Shown: positions 24,570 through 36,239 of the stretch, piece after piece
Position numbering within the stretch: the first letter of the stretch is position 1
How the letters are laid out: every line of letters starts with the position of its first letter
Assembly (NCBI GenBank): GCA_009760855.2
Contig: WPIO01000073.1
Span: 269,001 to 333,000, forward strand
Direction: 5' to 3'
Source of the DNA: Cristatella mucedo
Taxonomy: Eukaryota > Bryozoa > Phylactolaemata > Cristatellidae
Length of the DNA stretch: 64,000 nucleotides
Program-made: the position numbers and the translations under genes
The notes under the pieces: model-generated
Told to the model about the DNA's origin: nothing
The model's input: the letters and a program-made list of their open reading frames with translations, nothing else
The model's database searches: none

Positions 24570-26242
24570 CCTCATGTCATGTCCCAGCACCTTTTAAAAA
24601 AGCTGTAGTCAGGCCGCTTCTCAAGAAAGCGACACCAGACCAAGAGAACTTGAGCAAGTACCGCACAGTCTCCCTTCTACCATTCCTATCAAAGACACTG
24701 GAACGGGTCGTGGCGGACCAGCTAAACTCATATATCGAAACCTCAAACCTTGCTAGTAAGTTCCAGTCTGGCTTTAGAGCTAATCACTCCACAGAGTCAG
24801 CATTGCTTAGGGTATACAACGACCTACTTAGGAATGCAGACATGGGTAGAGTGTCTCTGTTTGTTTTGCTTGATCTTTCGGCAGCTTTTGATACCATCGA
24901 TCACAAAGTTCTTCTAGAGCGCCTCTCATCTCGCCTGGGCATCACTGGCACTGCTTTGCAGTGGTTCAGGTCCTATCTCAGTGGGAGACTTCAGAGTATT
25001 GACGTGAATGGACAAAGATCATCTGAGGTACCTCTGAAATATGGAGTACCTCAGGGCTCCATGCTAGGTCCGGTTTTTTCACGGTTTATACTCTCCCTTT
25101 TGCTGATGTGATTGTCATGAACAATCTAGGCTTTCACTTCTATGCGGATGACACTCAGTTGTACCTTTGCTTTGATCCCTCCCAGTCTTCGAGCACCTCA
25201 AATTCTCTCAACTTACTTGCTGCATGTATTGATGGCATCCTCACATGGATGGCAGCAAATTTTCTAAAACTAAACGATGATAAAACTAACTTACTAGTTA
25301 TGGGCAAACCAAGTGAGATTCAGAAATTGGAAACGTTGACGGTCGATATTGGCTCTGCCAGCATGTCTCCTGTTGAATCAGCTTAAAATCTAGGTGTCAT
25401 TTTCCAAAGTGACCTCTCTTTAGACAACCACATTAGCTCCACAATCAAGTCTGCCTACTTTCAGCTACAAAACATTGCTAAAATTCGGGCTTGTTTAGAC
25501 AAGGATTGCACCTCTAAGTTGGTCCATGCATGTGTGACATCCTGTCTTGACTTCTGTAACTCACTGCTTGCTGGCCTACCATCATGTGTGATCAGGCGAT
25601 TGCAGCTGGTGCAAAAATCCACAGCTAGGCTTGTCTGTAGTGAGCGTCCCAGTTACCATATCACACCACTTCTCGCCGACCTGCACTGGCTACCAGTGAA
25701 GCAACGGATTGACTTCAAGGCTTTCCGCTCAATTTTAGATCACTTAATTCTTTGGCTCCAGCCCATCTCTCAGATCTACTCCCCCACCAGGCCAAGCATC
25801 GTACCACCTGCTTTTCAAAGTATGTCAGTGTACCAATACCTCGTAAAAACCTCAAATGATCTGGAGACCGAGCATTTAGTTCATATTCTCCCAAAGCCAG
25901 GAACTCCCTTCCGACTTTTGTCACAGCATCCCCTGACTTGACCACATTTAAAAATAATTTAAAAACACACCTATTTAGGACAGCATTTAGTAGGTCCCTG
26001 TGATTCGTCCTTCATCTGCTTATGCGTGCTGACACTGCATGCTGCCACTAACCACATTTGCCTGCTGACCCTGTGCATGTCACTCCTAACCATGGTATTC
26101 ATGCTGCTTGTCTATCAAGCATGATATTAATCACTATTCAATTGCATTTCCCTTTGCAGCCGATGCAAAGAGTCTAGAAAGGGATTGAGTTCCCTGAGGG
26201 CGCTTTTTCAAGTGCATTATTATTATTATTGTTATTACTATT
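24570..26242 (+). mobile_element. LINE-A copy with most of the RT domain, frame-broken
   Basis: Encodes the reverse transcriptase of an L2/CR1-type non-LTR element. In order I see LSKYRTVSLLPFLSKTLERV, FQSGFRANHSTESALLRVYN, VLLDLSAAFDTIDHKVLLER (motif A with its Asp), GVPQGS (motif B), FYADDTQLYLC (motif C, intact at about 25,141-25,152), and LKLNDDKTNLLVMG. The frame changes near 25,080 and a stop lies near 25,384, after which RRLQLVQKSTARLVC and LADLHWLPVKQRIDF follow. The 3' UTR and ATTATTATT tail are present. It is the best-kept RT core in the window but is not a continuous ORF; the endonuclease region is absent (5' truncation). Confidence 0.95.
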
Positions 26243-26887
26243 AAACCTCTATCCGGGAGCTTAAAAATTCCATCAAGGGAATTAATTATCAAGGGTACTG
26301 ACCTGCACCGTGTCAAGCTCATACTGGTGTACAAAAGAACGAAAGACGTTACTCGCGGTCATCGGTTAGTAGCCGGCAAGTGTTCACGTAATAATACAAA
26401 AGACAAGGATAACAATAATAACACATTTGATAAAGCGCCCACATATAACTCAATGTCTTACTAGGCGCTCGACTATTGCTGCAAAGGAAATAACGTTCAA
26501 CGAGGTAAAGGTAAAGCTGAAATGCTTCTTTAGCTTTTAGATTTTGAAGGTGGTGGTGGAAGTAGCAGGACGTTCTTTCTAGGCACTCGGTTCCTAAGAA
26601 ATGAAGCCTGATCACGCTTATAACTTCCATTTACTTTTAATAAAGACGGAACGACTGGAGGCCAAGGGAAGGGTATTGCGAGAGCTCATTGAAGGAAGGA
26701 AGCAGGATAGGAAGTGGGATAGGTAGGCTGGAGCAAGAAGCGAAGAAGCCTTTAGGGCCTGATTGAAGATCACGTAATCGAATCAATTCTTGACAGGAAG
26801 CCATCGAAACTCAGGCAGGAGTGGTGTACTGTGGCAGCTACGCCTTTGATGAGCGGCCTGACAAGCTGCTAAGTTTTGCATCCGGCG

Positions 26888-26955
26888 CAGAAGTGCCTAG
26901 AAAAAGATTGAGTTCCCTGAGGGCGCCATAACAAATGTATTATTATTATTAGAGA
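26888..26955 (+). mobile_element. Short LINE-A tail in plus orientation
   Basis: GAAGTGCCTAGAAAAAGATT, GAGTTCCCTGAGGGCGCC and ATGTATTATTATTATT form a plus-strand LINE-A or SINE-A 3' end, inside the larger antisense LINE copy. Confidence 0.75.
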
Positions 26956-27663
26956 AAATGACTAGGATCTCGGAATAAAGAGAATCGCAGTAGCATTGAC
27001 GTGACGTGAGTACAACTTTACTTTCGCATGCCTGCAACTTCAGCTCCTTGCGCTTTTGTACAATAGAGAAGAAAAAAGAGACACGAAGTTTGCTATTGCA
27101 AGAAGCTCGCTGGAACCACGTGACCAATCAAGCAGCCGATTGTTCCGCAGTGGCACTCGATTTCCCATGACTAGTAGGCTGGTTTGGCGCTAGTTTAAGT
27201 TTTGGGAAGACTTGCTGTCATCCAAGCGCGAATATCACCTAAACAGGTTTCAAGGAATCCAAGAGATTTCAATGAGCTTGAATGGACGGAGGGATCAAAA
27301 TGAGGGTACAGTTGTGTGTCATCTGCATATACATGAAAGTCTGGATTATGCTTGCGATTAAATCGGCATGAGAGACATTATACATTGCTAAAAGAAATGG
27401 CCAATTAACGGACCCCTGGAGCAGTGTAGTAGCCAGTACTTTAGAGGCTTTTTGGATGACTAGGGCAAAGGCCAGATTGAAGCTTACTTGCCAGGCTTGA
27501 AGTTTCAACGTACGCATTTAGCTGGTCTGCCACCACTCACTCTAGTCTCTTTAGTTGGAACAGTAGCAGTGAGAACAGGTGGAAGATGCTGAATTTCCTG
27601 CTGGTTTGGTTTTGCTTTCATAATGAGTGGCTTAACGACTGCCTTTTTGGACGATACGCGCGA

Positions 27664-27701
<38 letters not shown>

Positions 27702-27792
27702 ACGCACACACACATGCAGACACACACATGCTCGCGCTCACACACACATACATATGTATTTATTAATATACAAATATATATATATATATATA
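27664..27792. repeat. (CA)n and (TA)n microsatellites
   Basis: An interrupted CA array (about 27,664-27,750) is followed after 25 bp by a TA array (about 27,774-27,792). Confidence 0.95.
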
Positions 27793-27920
27793 ATTCTTTG
27801 TATAGAGCCATAACATAAATTATTCTCTATACAGGCGCTTCGACATGTGCAATTGGTCTCAAGCCCACGACCTAGGCAATCAAATACATAAACCTTGACC
27901 TTGGGCGAGGCGGGATACAT
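27793..27920 (-). mobile_element. SINE-A copy, antisense
   Basis: The reverse complement carries CCTCGCCCAAGGTCAAGG, a box-B-like CGTGGGCTTGAGACC, then GCGCCTGTATAGAGAATAAT and the LINE-A-like end reaching TATACAAAG. It is more diverged than the copy at 56.9 kb. Confidence 0.7.
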
Positions 27921-28710
27921 GTGCTGACGCTCAGTGCTTATTTATTAAGTGACCTATATGGGGCAGCAGAAGGTCTATGCATCTCAGGAGGAGAACGGCG
28001 TGCATAGAATCTAGATGGCCAGTGGCCTTAATAGACTAGGAGTTAACGTGGGAGATTAGGTAATTAGTGGCAGGCTCGAAGGTGGGCATTGACTTGAGGC
28101 AAAGGAAAAATGTTGAGCCAATTACGGGTGCCAGTGAGGGAGTGGAGTGAAATGAGAAGTGTTACTTCCGGAGGATATAATCCGATCTTATTTACCTGGT
28201 CGACACAGGAGCAAGAGCTGTGGTCTGAGTTAGAGAAGCAAGGTTCGCTAAGTACGGTGGTGATCTGGGAGCGGCTAAAGGGAGACGGTCGCTGGTCAAT
28301 ATCGACCACTTTGAATTGGGAATCTGCAATTCGACAATTTCTCTTTCATAGAAGCTAGACTTGGCCTCGGTCACAATGGATTAACGTGGTCTGAAAACGT
28401 CTTCGCATGCCAGCCGAACGGCAGTCGGTCAGGATTGTATGTAGGCTTTCTCAAGCCGGCGCTTAGTACTCGTACTTATTTCATGGTCTGAAATAAGCCA
28501 CAGGCCACCTGGGCTACGGCGTGCAGTATGCTTAAGAGCAGGAGCAAGCTCGTGCTGAACAGCGGCTAGTGTCGGGTTGTTGCAATTCACCAGTGAGGGC
28601 ATGTCGGACGGAGTATTGAGCAACGGGGGCGACGAAGTTACTATTGTGCTGAAAACATCACCGTCAAAGGTATTCGATTTTCGGATCACTGTACATGACG
28701 AAGAGGATCA

Positions 28711-30716
28711 ACTGCAGACTGCTCACGATTTGTAAGCGATCAGATTTGCAGAGTTTTGAAAAAATATGAGTTGATACGCCTATGATCTCGAGAGAATATT
28801 CGATCGAGCTTGCACTCTATATGACAAACCAGGTGACGTGCTGGTGATGAGCTGTCTATATAGCAGCTGCATTCTTTACTAAATTACAATTACGCGGAGT
28901 CGTTTCGCCGCCGAATCTTGAATTGAGCCCAGGAAGAGTGTGCCAATATACCCCCGACCAATCGGCCTAAGTGACGATTCAAGGTTGCACGCGGCTCCTG
29001 CTACTGAGGGAGGGAGGGAAGCCGCTCGATGGTGCATAATATGGGACGGGCAGAAACCGGACTGGTGAGTGTAGCTAGAGCTCCCAAAGCCTTGATAGTT
29101 CGACTGCGAGGAGAACTACTGCTCTATGATATAGCAGGCAAAGCGGCCTGCACTCGTGACGTAGATCTGGTAGGCGGCACCATTTACAAACTCTCTTTGG
29201 CTCGGTTTTTTACTTTATTCAATCGCTCTTAATTCAGCAGGCTCTCGTTTCCGTGTGATGCTTTCTGCGTCTATAGGTATATCCGGCTGCTTTGAAGTGT
29301 GTGCCTCTCTATGTCTTTCTGAATATTAATCTCGTTTTCTCTCTCGGCCTCGTATGGCAATGTTGTTTTGCTGTGTCTTTGTGTTCGTTCGCAGGGAGGT
29401 GTCTCCGAATTGCTGGCTATTTTACTGCTCCCTCCCCGAATCCTAGTTCGTTGCCTTTGTGACTCCACACTTAGCTGACGCTGGAGCTCTTGCATTACCG
29501 ATTTCACAGTATTGATCTCCACACTAGCCATGAACCCAACGATGGTGTCTATCCATACATAGGCTGTTCACAGGCGCTAGCCAAAGGTCTTGACCGACAG
29601 TCAACTTAAGTGAGTGAGCTGTTTATTTATGATGTTAAGCAGAACTCGCATTGCTCTGCACGTGAGTTTCTTCAGTATTACCCGTTATGGTTTGACCCCT
29701 AATTCTTCGGTCGTTCCCTTCTCAGTTTATCCAGGGGTTGTATTTATTTTCTATGCGTTCGTGATATAGCTAACATGGTGTTGAGTTTTTAGTGCACGCC
29801 ACGCAGCCGATTTAAATTAAGGCTTTGCAGCTTCCATATAACATCGCTAAGTCATGCTGCCGTTGGGATATCCTCCGTGAGTGCCACAGCTCTTCTTAGC
29901 TCCCGTGCTCTCCTACCGACCATGGATAGTGCGGCGAAGACATTATAAGGCGCTCCTGTAAACAACGGCGACAGATCAGTCACCAATGCCTTGTGCTTAC
30001 GCAGTAACAGGAGGCTGGGCTCGACAGAGCTTATGCAGTCATAGGCGTCCGCCGACAGTTAAGCGCAATTCCAAGTAGAAGGACCAGGATCTGAATGAGT
30101 CGTTAATTTGAGTGATTTCCATATCTTTGGTCATTGATGGTGCTGCCCGGGATGTGGGATTAGCCGAAGTATCGTTAGTCAGCCGCGTGCTTACTTGTCG
30201 TTTCTAGCGGTGGCTCTTCTTTCATGTAAATAGGCTGATGACTAAGCTGAGCGGCCGTGCATTTCCATCGTGCACAGGCGTCCGGAGCGATGCAACAGGA
30301 GCTGCTCATACACTCACAGTAGTACCCTGTTATGCAGCACCGCAGCTGGTTAAATACACTTCTAGCTGTCGACTTAAACAGACGACCGCATGTGCAGCAG
30401 CAGCAGCAGCACAGTTCAAACCAAAGCGTCTACCTTCCTGCGTCTAGACATGAGCAGAGCTAAAGTCAAACGCATTCCACCTTGGGAAGAAAGGAATTTG
30501 GTGTCGTGATAAGGAATCAACTCATGTGCCTTCGACCTATGCAAGGCAGATTAATGTTTCGTCCAAAAAGTGTCTGCGTTGGAGCAGTGTTGGTATCGTG
30601 TAGGATACTAAATTATCAAAGTCAGAGCCCCCGGCAGTACAAGAGGAAGCCCGCAGAGAAGGTTTATCAGTTAGGTCAAACCCGAAGCAAGAGAATGACT
30701 CTAGTCCCCCTATAAA
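28711..30716. other. Unassigned 2.0 kb
   Basis: No conserved frame or repeat is recognised. Short frames at 29,029-29,232, 29,271-29,531 and 30,238-30,447 have no family resemblance. A short CAG run lies near 30,390. The first 100 bp may continue the 5' part of the antisense LINE. Confidence 0.45.
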
Positions 30717-32735
30717 AAAACAACCGAAATCCTCGCCATCAATTCCATGCAGCACCTCAATGGCTACATTCGAGAAGGCCACAGGGACCTCATCCTGAAA
30801 TTCTAGTCACAATTAAAGCAGACTCCTGGTCCTCTAGACCCTATTCCCACTTTCGGACTTCTACGACGCATATATCTGCTGCTGCCATGCATAACCAAAA
30901 TAATTAACACGTCCGTAGCCTCAGGTCATGTCCCACACCTTCAAAAAATACTGTACTAAGGTCACTAATTAGGAAAATAACACTAGACCAAAGTAACTTG
31001 AGGAACTTTCATCCAGTCTCCTGTCCACTGTTTCCATCAAATACACTGGAACGATTTCTGGCAGACCAGCTTAGCCCTTAAATTGAAATTTCGAACCTAC
31101 AAGCAAGTTCAGGTCTAGTTTTAGAGCTAACCACTCCACGGAATCAGCATTGCTTCTGGTGCACAACCACTTTCACAGGAATGCAGACTCAGGTAAAATC
31201 TATCTCTGTTTTGCTCGATATTTCGGCAGCTTTTGATGCTATCGATTACAAAGTTCTTCTAGAGTGCCTCTCAACTCGCCTGTGCATCACTGGCACTGCA
31301 CCACAATAGTTTAGGTCGTGGTACTTCAGAGTATTGATGTGAAAAGACATTAATCCTCAGAAGAACCACTAACGTATGGAGTGCCTCAGGATTCTTTACT
31401 TAGTCTGCTTCTTTTCACAATTTATACTCTCCCTCTTGCCGATGTGATCGCCGAGCCCAAACAAGGATTTCACTTCAATGCAGACGACACATAACTGTAC
31501 CTCTTCTTTGATTCCTCCTAACCCTCCAGCACGTCGAGTTCTCTCAACTCACTCGCTGCTCGCACTGTTCACATTCGGACATGGATGACAGCAAACTGCC
31601 ATAAATTGAATGACGATAAAACCGACTTCCTAGTTTTGGGCAAACTAAGTGTGCATAAGAAAGTTTACCCCTCAAGATCAACTCTAATGGTATTATCACG
31701 TTGCATCCCCACAAAATCTGGGTTTTCTATTCCAAAGTGACCTTTCACTAGATGACCACATCACCTCTGCAGTAAAGTCTGCCCTGTCCAGCTACATAGC
31801 ATTGCTGAAATGCGCGTTTGCTTAGGCAGGAATGCCAAATCCAAATTATCTAAGGCATCTGAGACATCACATCTCGACTTCTGTAACTCATTGGTCGCTG
31901 GTCTACCGGCTTGTGCAATCAGGCGCTTAATACTGGTGCAAAAATCTGCAGCTAGGCTTGTCTGTCGTGAGCGTCCCAGTTACCATATCACACCACTCAC
32001 TTCTCGCCGACCTGCACTGGCTACCAGTCAAGCAAGGGATTGACTTCAAGGTTTCGCCGCTCACTTTCAGGTCCCTTCATTCTCTGGCCCTAGCCCACCT
32101 GTTAGAACTACTCCCCTAAAACGCTAGGCGACGCATCATCTGCTTTTTCGATCTAAGTCGTTTAGCTATGCCTCGTACGAAGCACAACTTTTTTGAGAAC
32201 CGCGCCTTACGTTTATATGGTTCCAAAGCCTGGAACTCACTTTCGACTGACTTCACGACATTTCCAGACATGGCCACATTTAAAAAGAAGCTTAAGCACA
32301 TCTGTTTACTACAGCATTTAGTGAGCCGTGATGGCACACTAGGTAAGGCGGTTGCTTTCACGACCTCGGGATCAAGGTCGTGGGTTCGATTCCTGCGGTG
32401 GGCGATTCTTTATCGCCACTGCAAGCTGTGGTGATAGCCGTCTAGGCTCTTCTGTCGCCGTACAAAAAGAGGCTGTTCAATCAGCTAGAATTTGTTTTTA
32501 GCGAGTCCTTTTGATTCATATTTTGTGGGCTTATGCATACTGACACTGTGCATGCTACCACTAACGATACGTGCATGTTGACCCTGTACCCTCACCTCTA
32601 AACGTGTCATGGTTGGTGACATTGTGCATCTTACCGCTAACCATTTCATCATCCTTCCTTTAAAGTAAATTTAAAGTGCATAGCAAGTGATGTAATTCTC
32701 CGAGGGGACTGTGCAAATGTATTATTATTATTATT
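30717..32735 (+). mobile_element. LINE-A copy, heavily decayed, with nested SINE-B
   Basis: The nucleotide order follows the LINE-A copy at 62.1-63.8 kb from about GCAGCACCTCAATGGCTACA onwards. It includes the RT region (TTTTGCTCGATATTTCGGCA = motif A region near 31,205, GGAGTGCCTCAGG = motif B near 31,378, AATGCAGACGACACATAAC = motif C near 31,475). Numerous stops and frameshifts break the RT. The C-terminal phrases (CNSLVAGLPACAIRRL, SAARLVCRERPSYHITPL) are still readable at 31,870-32,000. A SINE-B copy splits the 3' part at 32,326-32,496, and the ATTATTATT tail ends at 32,735. Confidence 0.9.
32326..32496 (+). mobile_element. SINE-B copy inserted in LINE-A, with target-site duplication
   Basis: GCCGTGATGGCACACTAGGT, the box-B-like GTGGGTTCGATTCCTGCGG and the AAAAAGAGGCTGTTCAATC end define the unit. 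The flanks TTTAGTGAG (32,317-32,325) and TTTAGCGAG (32,497-32,505) match at 8 of 9 bases, and LINE-A elsewhere has one uninterrupted ATTTAGTGGGTCCC here. This shows target-primed insertion after the LINE landed. Confidence 0.93.
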
Positions 32736-34315
32736 GAAGATACCTAAATAAGTCATTTATATTAAGTGGAAACCGACGCCCTGCTTGATCGGGAAGCCTG
32801 CGAATCTCAGAGAGGAGTAATGTGATGAGACGGTTGTTATGACGAGAAAAACAGACAAGCCTAGCTACCGAAGTTTGCATCACCTTTAGGCGTCTAATAG
32901 TAAGAGCAGGAATTGTGACAGGAAAAAGAGCAAACAAGTTTAGATAAGATTTCACAGTGCATGAACAAATTTGGAAGTAGTACCATGATCTAACACAAGC
33001 ATTTTCTTGCAATGTAAGGACGATTAAAATTTGGCCGACTGAACAGTCGAACAAATTGTCGTATAGAAAAAAATCTATTCGAACCAGGACGCCCTCATTC
33101 CGCAGTGAGGTGACGGGAAATACGCTGGCCGAGCCCTTTATCCGGTCAAACTAACTTTCCAGTTTCTTAGGTTTACTCATAACCACGGCTTTGGTCTTGT
33201 TATCATGAAGTTGGATAAAGGTGATACAGGAGGAGTTGAGAAAATGTACGGCACAAAAAGGCAGTGACATATCGAAGCACTGCAAAAGTTGCGTTTTATC
33301 TGCATAGAAATAAATATAGATTGTGCGTGGAGATTAAATCGATAGGAGAGAGACTGATAAAGAGAGTATCGATCAATGGATAGTTCATTTGTATGGCGCT
33401 ATAAGAAGACTTAGTCGCTATTCAGGTGCTTTACATTTTCCATGGGGTTCAAGGCCACTGGATTGGTCATCAAATACATTCACCTGGACCGTGGTACGGG
33501 TATCATTTGTGTGAAGATGTGGAACTGCAACCCATTCAACGGGTACCATAGTAAATTCCAAACTCTAATTCTCGCCAATTGACCGCTCGCCTTCGACAAC
33601 CGCGCTCTAAAGTCTTCCACTAAAACATAAATGAATTAATTGAATTGGAGTGCAGCAATGCTCTGGTGATTTGGCGCTCAACAATAAAATGGAGACTAAT
33701 AGCATCGAACGCTGCCGAGAGATCCAGCAGAAGTAGTAGCAGAGAGGTTAGACCCCAGTCACTACGCAGGAGATGGTCGTAAAACGCTCGCAGCAGTTCT
33801 GACTGTGTGGAGTGATTTGATCTGAATCAAGATTAGAACTTTCTTGATAGGTTGAATATTTCGATCCAATTTTCAGCTGATCGGCCTCGGCTCAATCGAG
33901 CGCCTACGAGGCAAAGAATGAGAGGAGGCAGAGTGGGCGGCAGTTACGTTAAGCTGTCTCGGTGTAATGCTGACTTCGCGATTAGACGCCTATCATCCAG
34001 CAGTCTCCTTGCAGGAAGCAGAAGAAAAATGTGAGGCTTTAGAGTTGTTCACGATTGAAGTTATAGTTGGTAGCAGCAAGTGTTTGGGGCAAATCTTAGA
34101 AGGAGGATAGTGGATTAATAATCTAACGTGCTGGCGGTTTTTCTTGGACCGAGAGATTGAATTTCGATAGGAAGTCAGCTGGGGCGTCGGCAGGTGGATA
34201 TCCAAAAAGAAAAGGGAGAGGAGATTATGAGTCTGCGGAGGATTTTTCTTTGGCCAAGTACCCACTAATCTAATCTGTTTTGCATGTGCAGAGGGTGGCA
34301 GAAAACGAATCATTA
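32736..34315 (-). mobile_element. L2/CR1-type LINE copy, antisense, decayed
   Basis: Minus-strand frames from high to low coordinates read KICPKHLLLPTITSIVNNSK (34.1 kb, the 'LLP.ITSIVN.S' region before the RT), then TSLLLLLLDLSAAFDAISLH (33.7 kb, RT motif A). Next come FYADKTQLLQCFDMSLPF (33.3 kb, motif C with the second Asp changed to Lys) and KVMQTSVARLVC (32.9 kb, C-terminal region). The order and spacing are those of LINE-A-like elements. Motif C is mutated, so the copy is dead. A SINE-A copy interrupts it. Confidence 0.85.
33383..33500 (-). mobile_element. SINE-A copy, antisense, inside a LINE
   Basis: The reverse complement carries CGTACCACGGTCCAGG, TTTGATGACCAATCCAGTGG, AAAGCACCTGAATAGCGAC and the LINE-A-like TCTTATAGCGCCATACAAAT end, parallel to the copy at 300-462. 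Confidence 0.65.
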
Positions 34316-34506
34316 TACCCCTGCAAAGATGGTTAGACGCGGTCCTTGTGAGTTGAAGCCCAACAGGCGAGTCCCACCGTCAATTTCTGTTTACCAGCTT
34401 GCATACTAGGGACGATGGCATCGGACTGGGTTGAATGACTAGGATTCAATAGAAGAAGGCTTGAAGCAGCCCCTACTTGGCGGGAGCCTAGATTCCAGTG
34501 AAACTT

Positions 34507-34722
34507 GTGCTTATGTGTGCTGACACTGTGCATGCTGCCACTAAGCACATTTGCATGCTGACCCTGCGCATGTCACCCCTAACCATGTTATTCATGCTGT
34601 TTATCAAGCATGATATAACTCACTATTCAATTGCGTTTCCCTTTGCAGCAAATGTAAAGCACCTAGAAAGAGATTGAGTTCTCCGAGGGCGCTTTATCAA
34701 GTGCATTATTATTATTACTATT
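34507..34722 (+). mobile_element. LINE-A 3' end fragment
   Basis: GTGCTTATGTGTGCTGACAC, the GCATGCTG repeats, TTTGCAGCAAATGTAAAGCA, GAGATTGAGTTCTCCGAGGG and an ATTATTATT tail. It contains only the 3' UTR. Confidence 0.9.
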
Positions 34723-35127
34723 GCTGTAAACCTGGAGCTAGCATCGCCATAGCCAAGCTGTACTAGACCCTTGGCTAAGCAGCCCAGTAGCTCTGAGTCT
34801 GGTTCGGAAGATGGACTCACTGAGCCAGAATCCGACTCGCGGTTGGGACTGAGCGATCAGCCTCGCTCTCGGATTGTGCGAGTTCTTGTCAAGTGCTGAT
34901 AGAAGCCTGAGAGCAAAGCCCTACAGCCGGAGATCGCCAGGCTAGTTCCTAAAGGCTGCACAGGAATGGGTGAATGGCTGCTATGCAATACATTGATGCG
35001 AGTGTGCGTGCGGTGTGTACTTGTATTTGCACATAAATGACGTAGCTGGATTACTTTCATCTATAAAGCCTGCGTTCGTCAAGGAACTCCAGAGGGTGGC
35101 TTTACATTGCAGCCAACAGCTGCAACA
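34723..35127. other. Unassigned 0.4 kb
   Basis: No repeat family or frame is recognised between a LINE-A tail and a LINE-B tail. Confidence 0.5.
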
Positions 35128-35262
35128 CCTGCTGGCTACCGAATGCGTACCGAAAGCCGCTCAGGCTGTGAGTGAGCAACACAAAACTCTCCTGCGTAAC
35201 ACCCACACAGTCTTTGTGGCTTTGTGGGTGTTACAGACGGAGATAAATTACATTACATTTTT
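35128..35262 (+). mobile_element. LINE-B terminal fragment
   Basis: GGCTACCGAATGCGTACCGA, AAAGCCGCTCAGGCTGTGAG, AAACTCTCCTGCGTAACACC and a final TAAATTACATTACATT tail. This is the last 130 bp of LINE-B. Confidence 0.88.
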
Positions 35263-36239
35263 GAAGAACCGCAATGCGTTGTTAGGCGGCTGTCTGCACG
35301 AAGTGAGAGTAAAATTAATGCACAGCACTAGGGTCATCTACCGCGAGATTCCAAGAGATTCTACGCGGCTGCACACGAAAAACAGTAGCCTTTGCTCACA
35401 TTTCACGAGGCTAGACGCGGGACTCCACTAGATCTAATAAGAATCTACAAGCCTACCTAAGATTGTGCATTGCCTTTATTGAGGAGGGAGAGTCGGCAAG
35501 GACTGTAACCTCGTCGCAATTTCACGGAGGAGGAGAGCTGTGAAAAGGGAAAAGCCCGCAAGCGGAACGCTGCGCTCTTTCGCACAATCGCTTGCCGGTA
35601 GCCCTTGAAAGAACGCCGTTCACAGTCAAGGATGCTCGCACACAACCCCACTTTCGCAACTCGAGACTTGGTGCACAGCGGAAAGCCTGTCGGATTTTTC
35701 GGCGAGGTTATTCGCATCGACTTTCAAGTTGCACAGACCACCGAGTTGCATATTCGGGCATACTAGCTTCCGGCCGACGATTAAGGATCCGACGGCTAGA
35801 CAAATCAGAGCGGTACTTTCACTTGTGCGGGCGACGCGAGTCAGCAGCCGTGATTTTCGGCTGCAGCCGACGTCGGAATTTGCCCGTATCGGTTCGGCGA
35901 GCATCGGCTCACGGCCAGCTCGCCAGCATCCGTGACAGCGATGCAAGCAGCGATGGACGCGATCGAGACATTGCCGTCCTGCCGGAAGGCAATGTCTCGA
36001 TCGCGTACCGCTTAGCTGTGCCGCAAAGCGCCGGCATCGCGGCGAGACGGACGACTAGTTGGACACTGCATGTCGCCTGCTGCTAGCCATATCTAAACGT
36101 TGACCATGCGCGCGAGACATCTGAAAACGCTACGCATGATGGCATTGGGAATATGCAACGAGCAATTTGGTCGCGTTTTCTGTACACCATCTGTCAAGTG
36201 CCTAGAAAGAGATTCAATTCAGTGATGGTGCCATGCATG
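35263..36239. other. GC-rich stretch, overlapping frames, no firm gene
   Basis: A 164-codon plus-strand frame (35,592-36,086) and a 106-codon minus-strand frame (35,626-35,946) overlap. Neither has a recognisable motif, and the composition makes long chance frames likely. It contains the perfect hairpin described separately. Near 36,197-36,232 a short LINE-A-like tail phrase (AAGTGCCTAGAAAGAGATTC) appears. Confidence 0.4.
35957..36006. other. Perfect 19-bp inverted repeat with a 12-base loop
   Basis: ACGCGATCGAGACATTGCC (35,957-35,975) is followed by 12 bases and then its exact reverse complement (35,988-36,006). A further GG/CC pairing is possible outside after one bulge. No T-run follows. 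The fold size is compatible with a short pre-miRNA-like hairpin or a recent inverted duplication; the sequence does not decide. Confidence 0.9.

Larger units (their letters stand above)
26397..28710 (-). mobile_element. LINE-A-type copy, antisense, old, interrupted
   Basis: Minus-strand frames give LINE-A phrases in the right order from high to low coordinates. They include RRSPGGLWLISDHEI near 28,500 (compare RPDGLWFTTDIKLAK at 61.8 kb) and AKSSFYEREIVELQIPNSK near 28,330 (compare AKSSFYRNIVESQMHNPK at 61.95 kb). LLQGSVNWPFLLAMYNVSHA and a frameshifted YADDTQLY counterpart lie near 27,300-27,420. The LINE-A 3' block and AATAATAATA tail are at 26,397-26,480. A CA/TA microsatellite, a SINE-A copy and a short plus-strand LINE-A tail lie inside it. 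It covers most of the RT ORF in decayed form. Confidence 0.8.
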
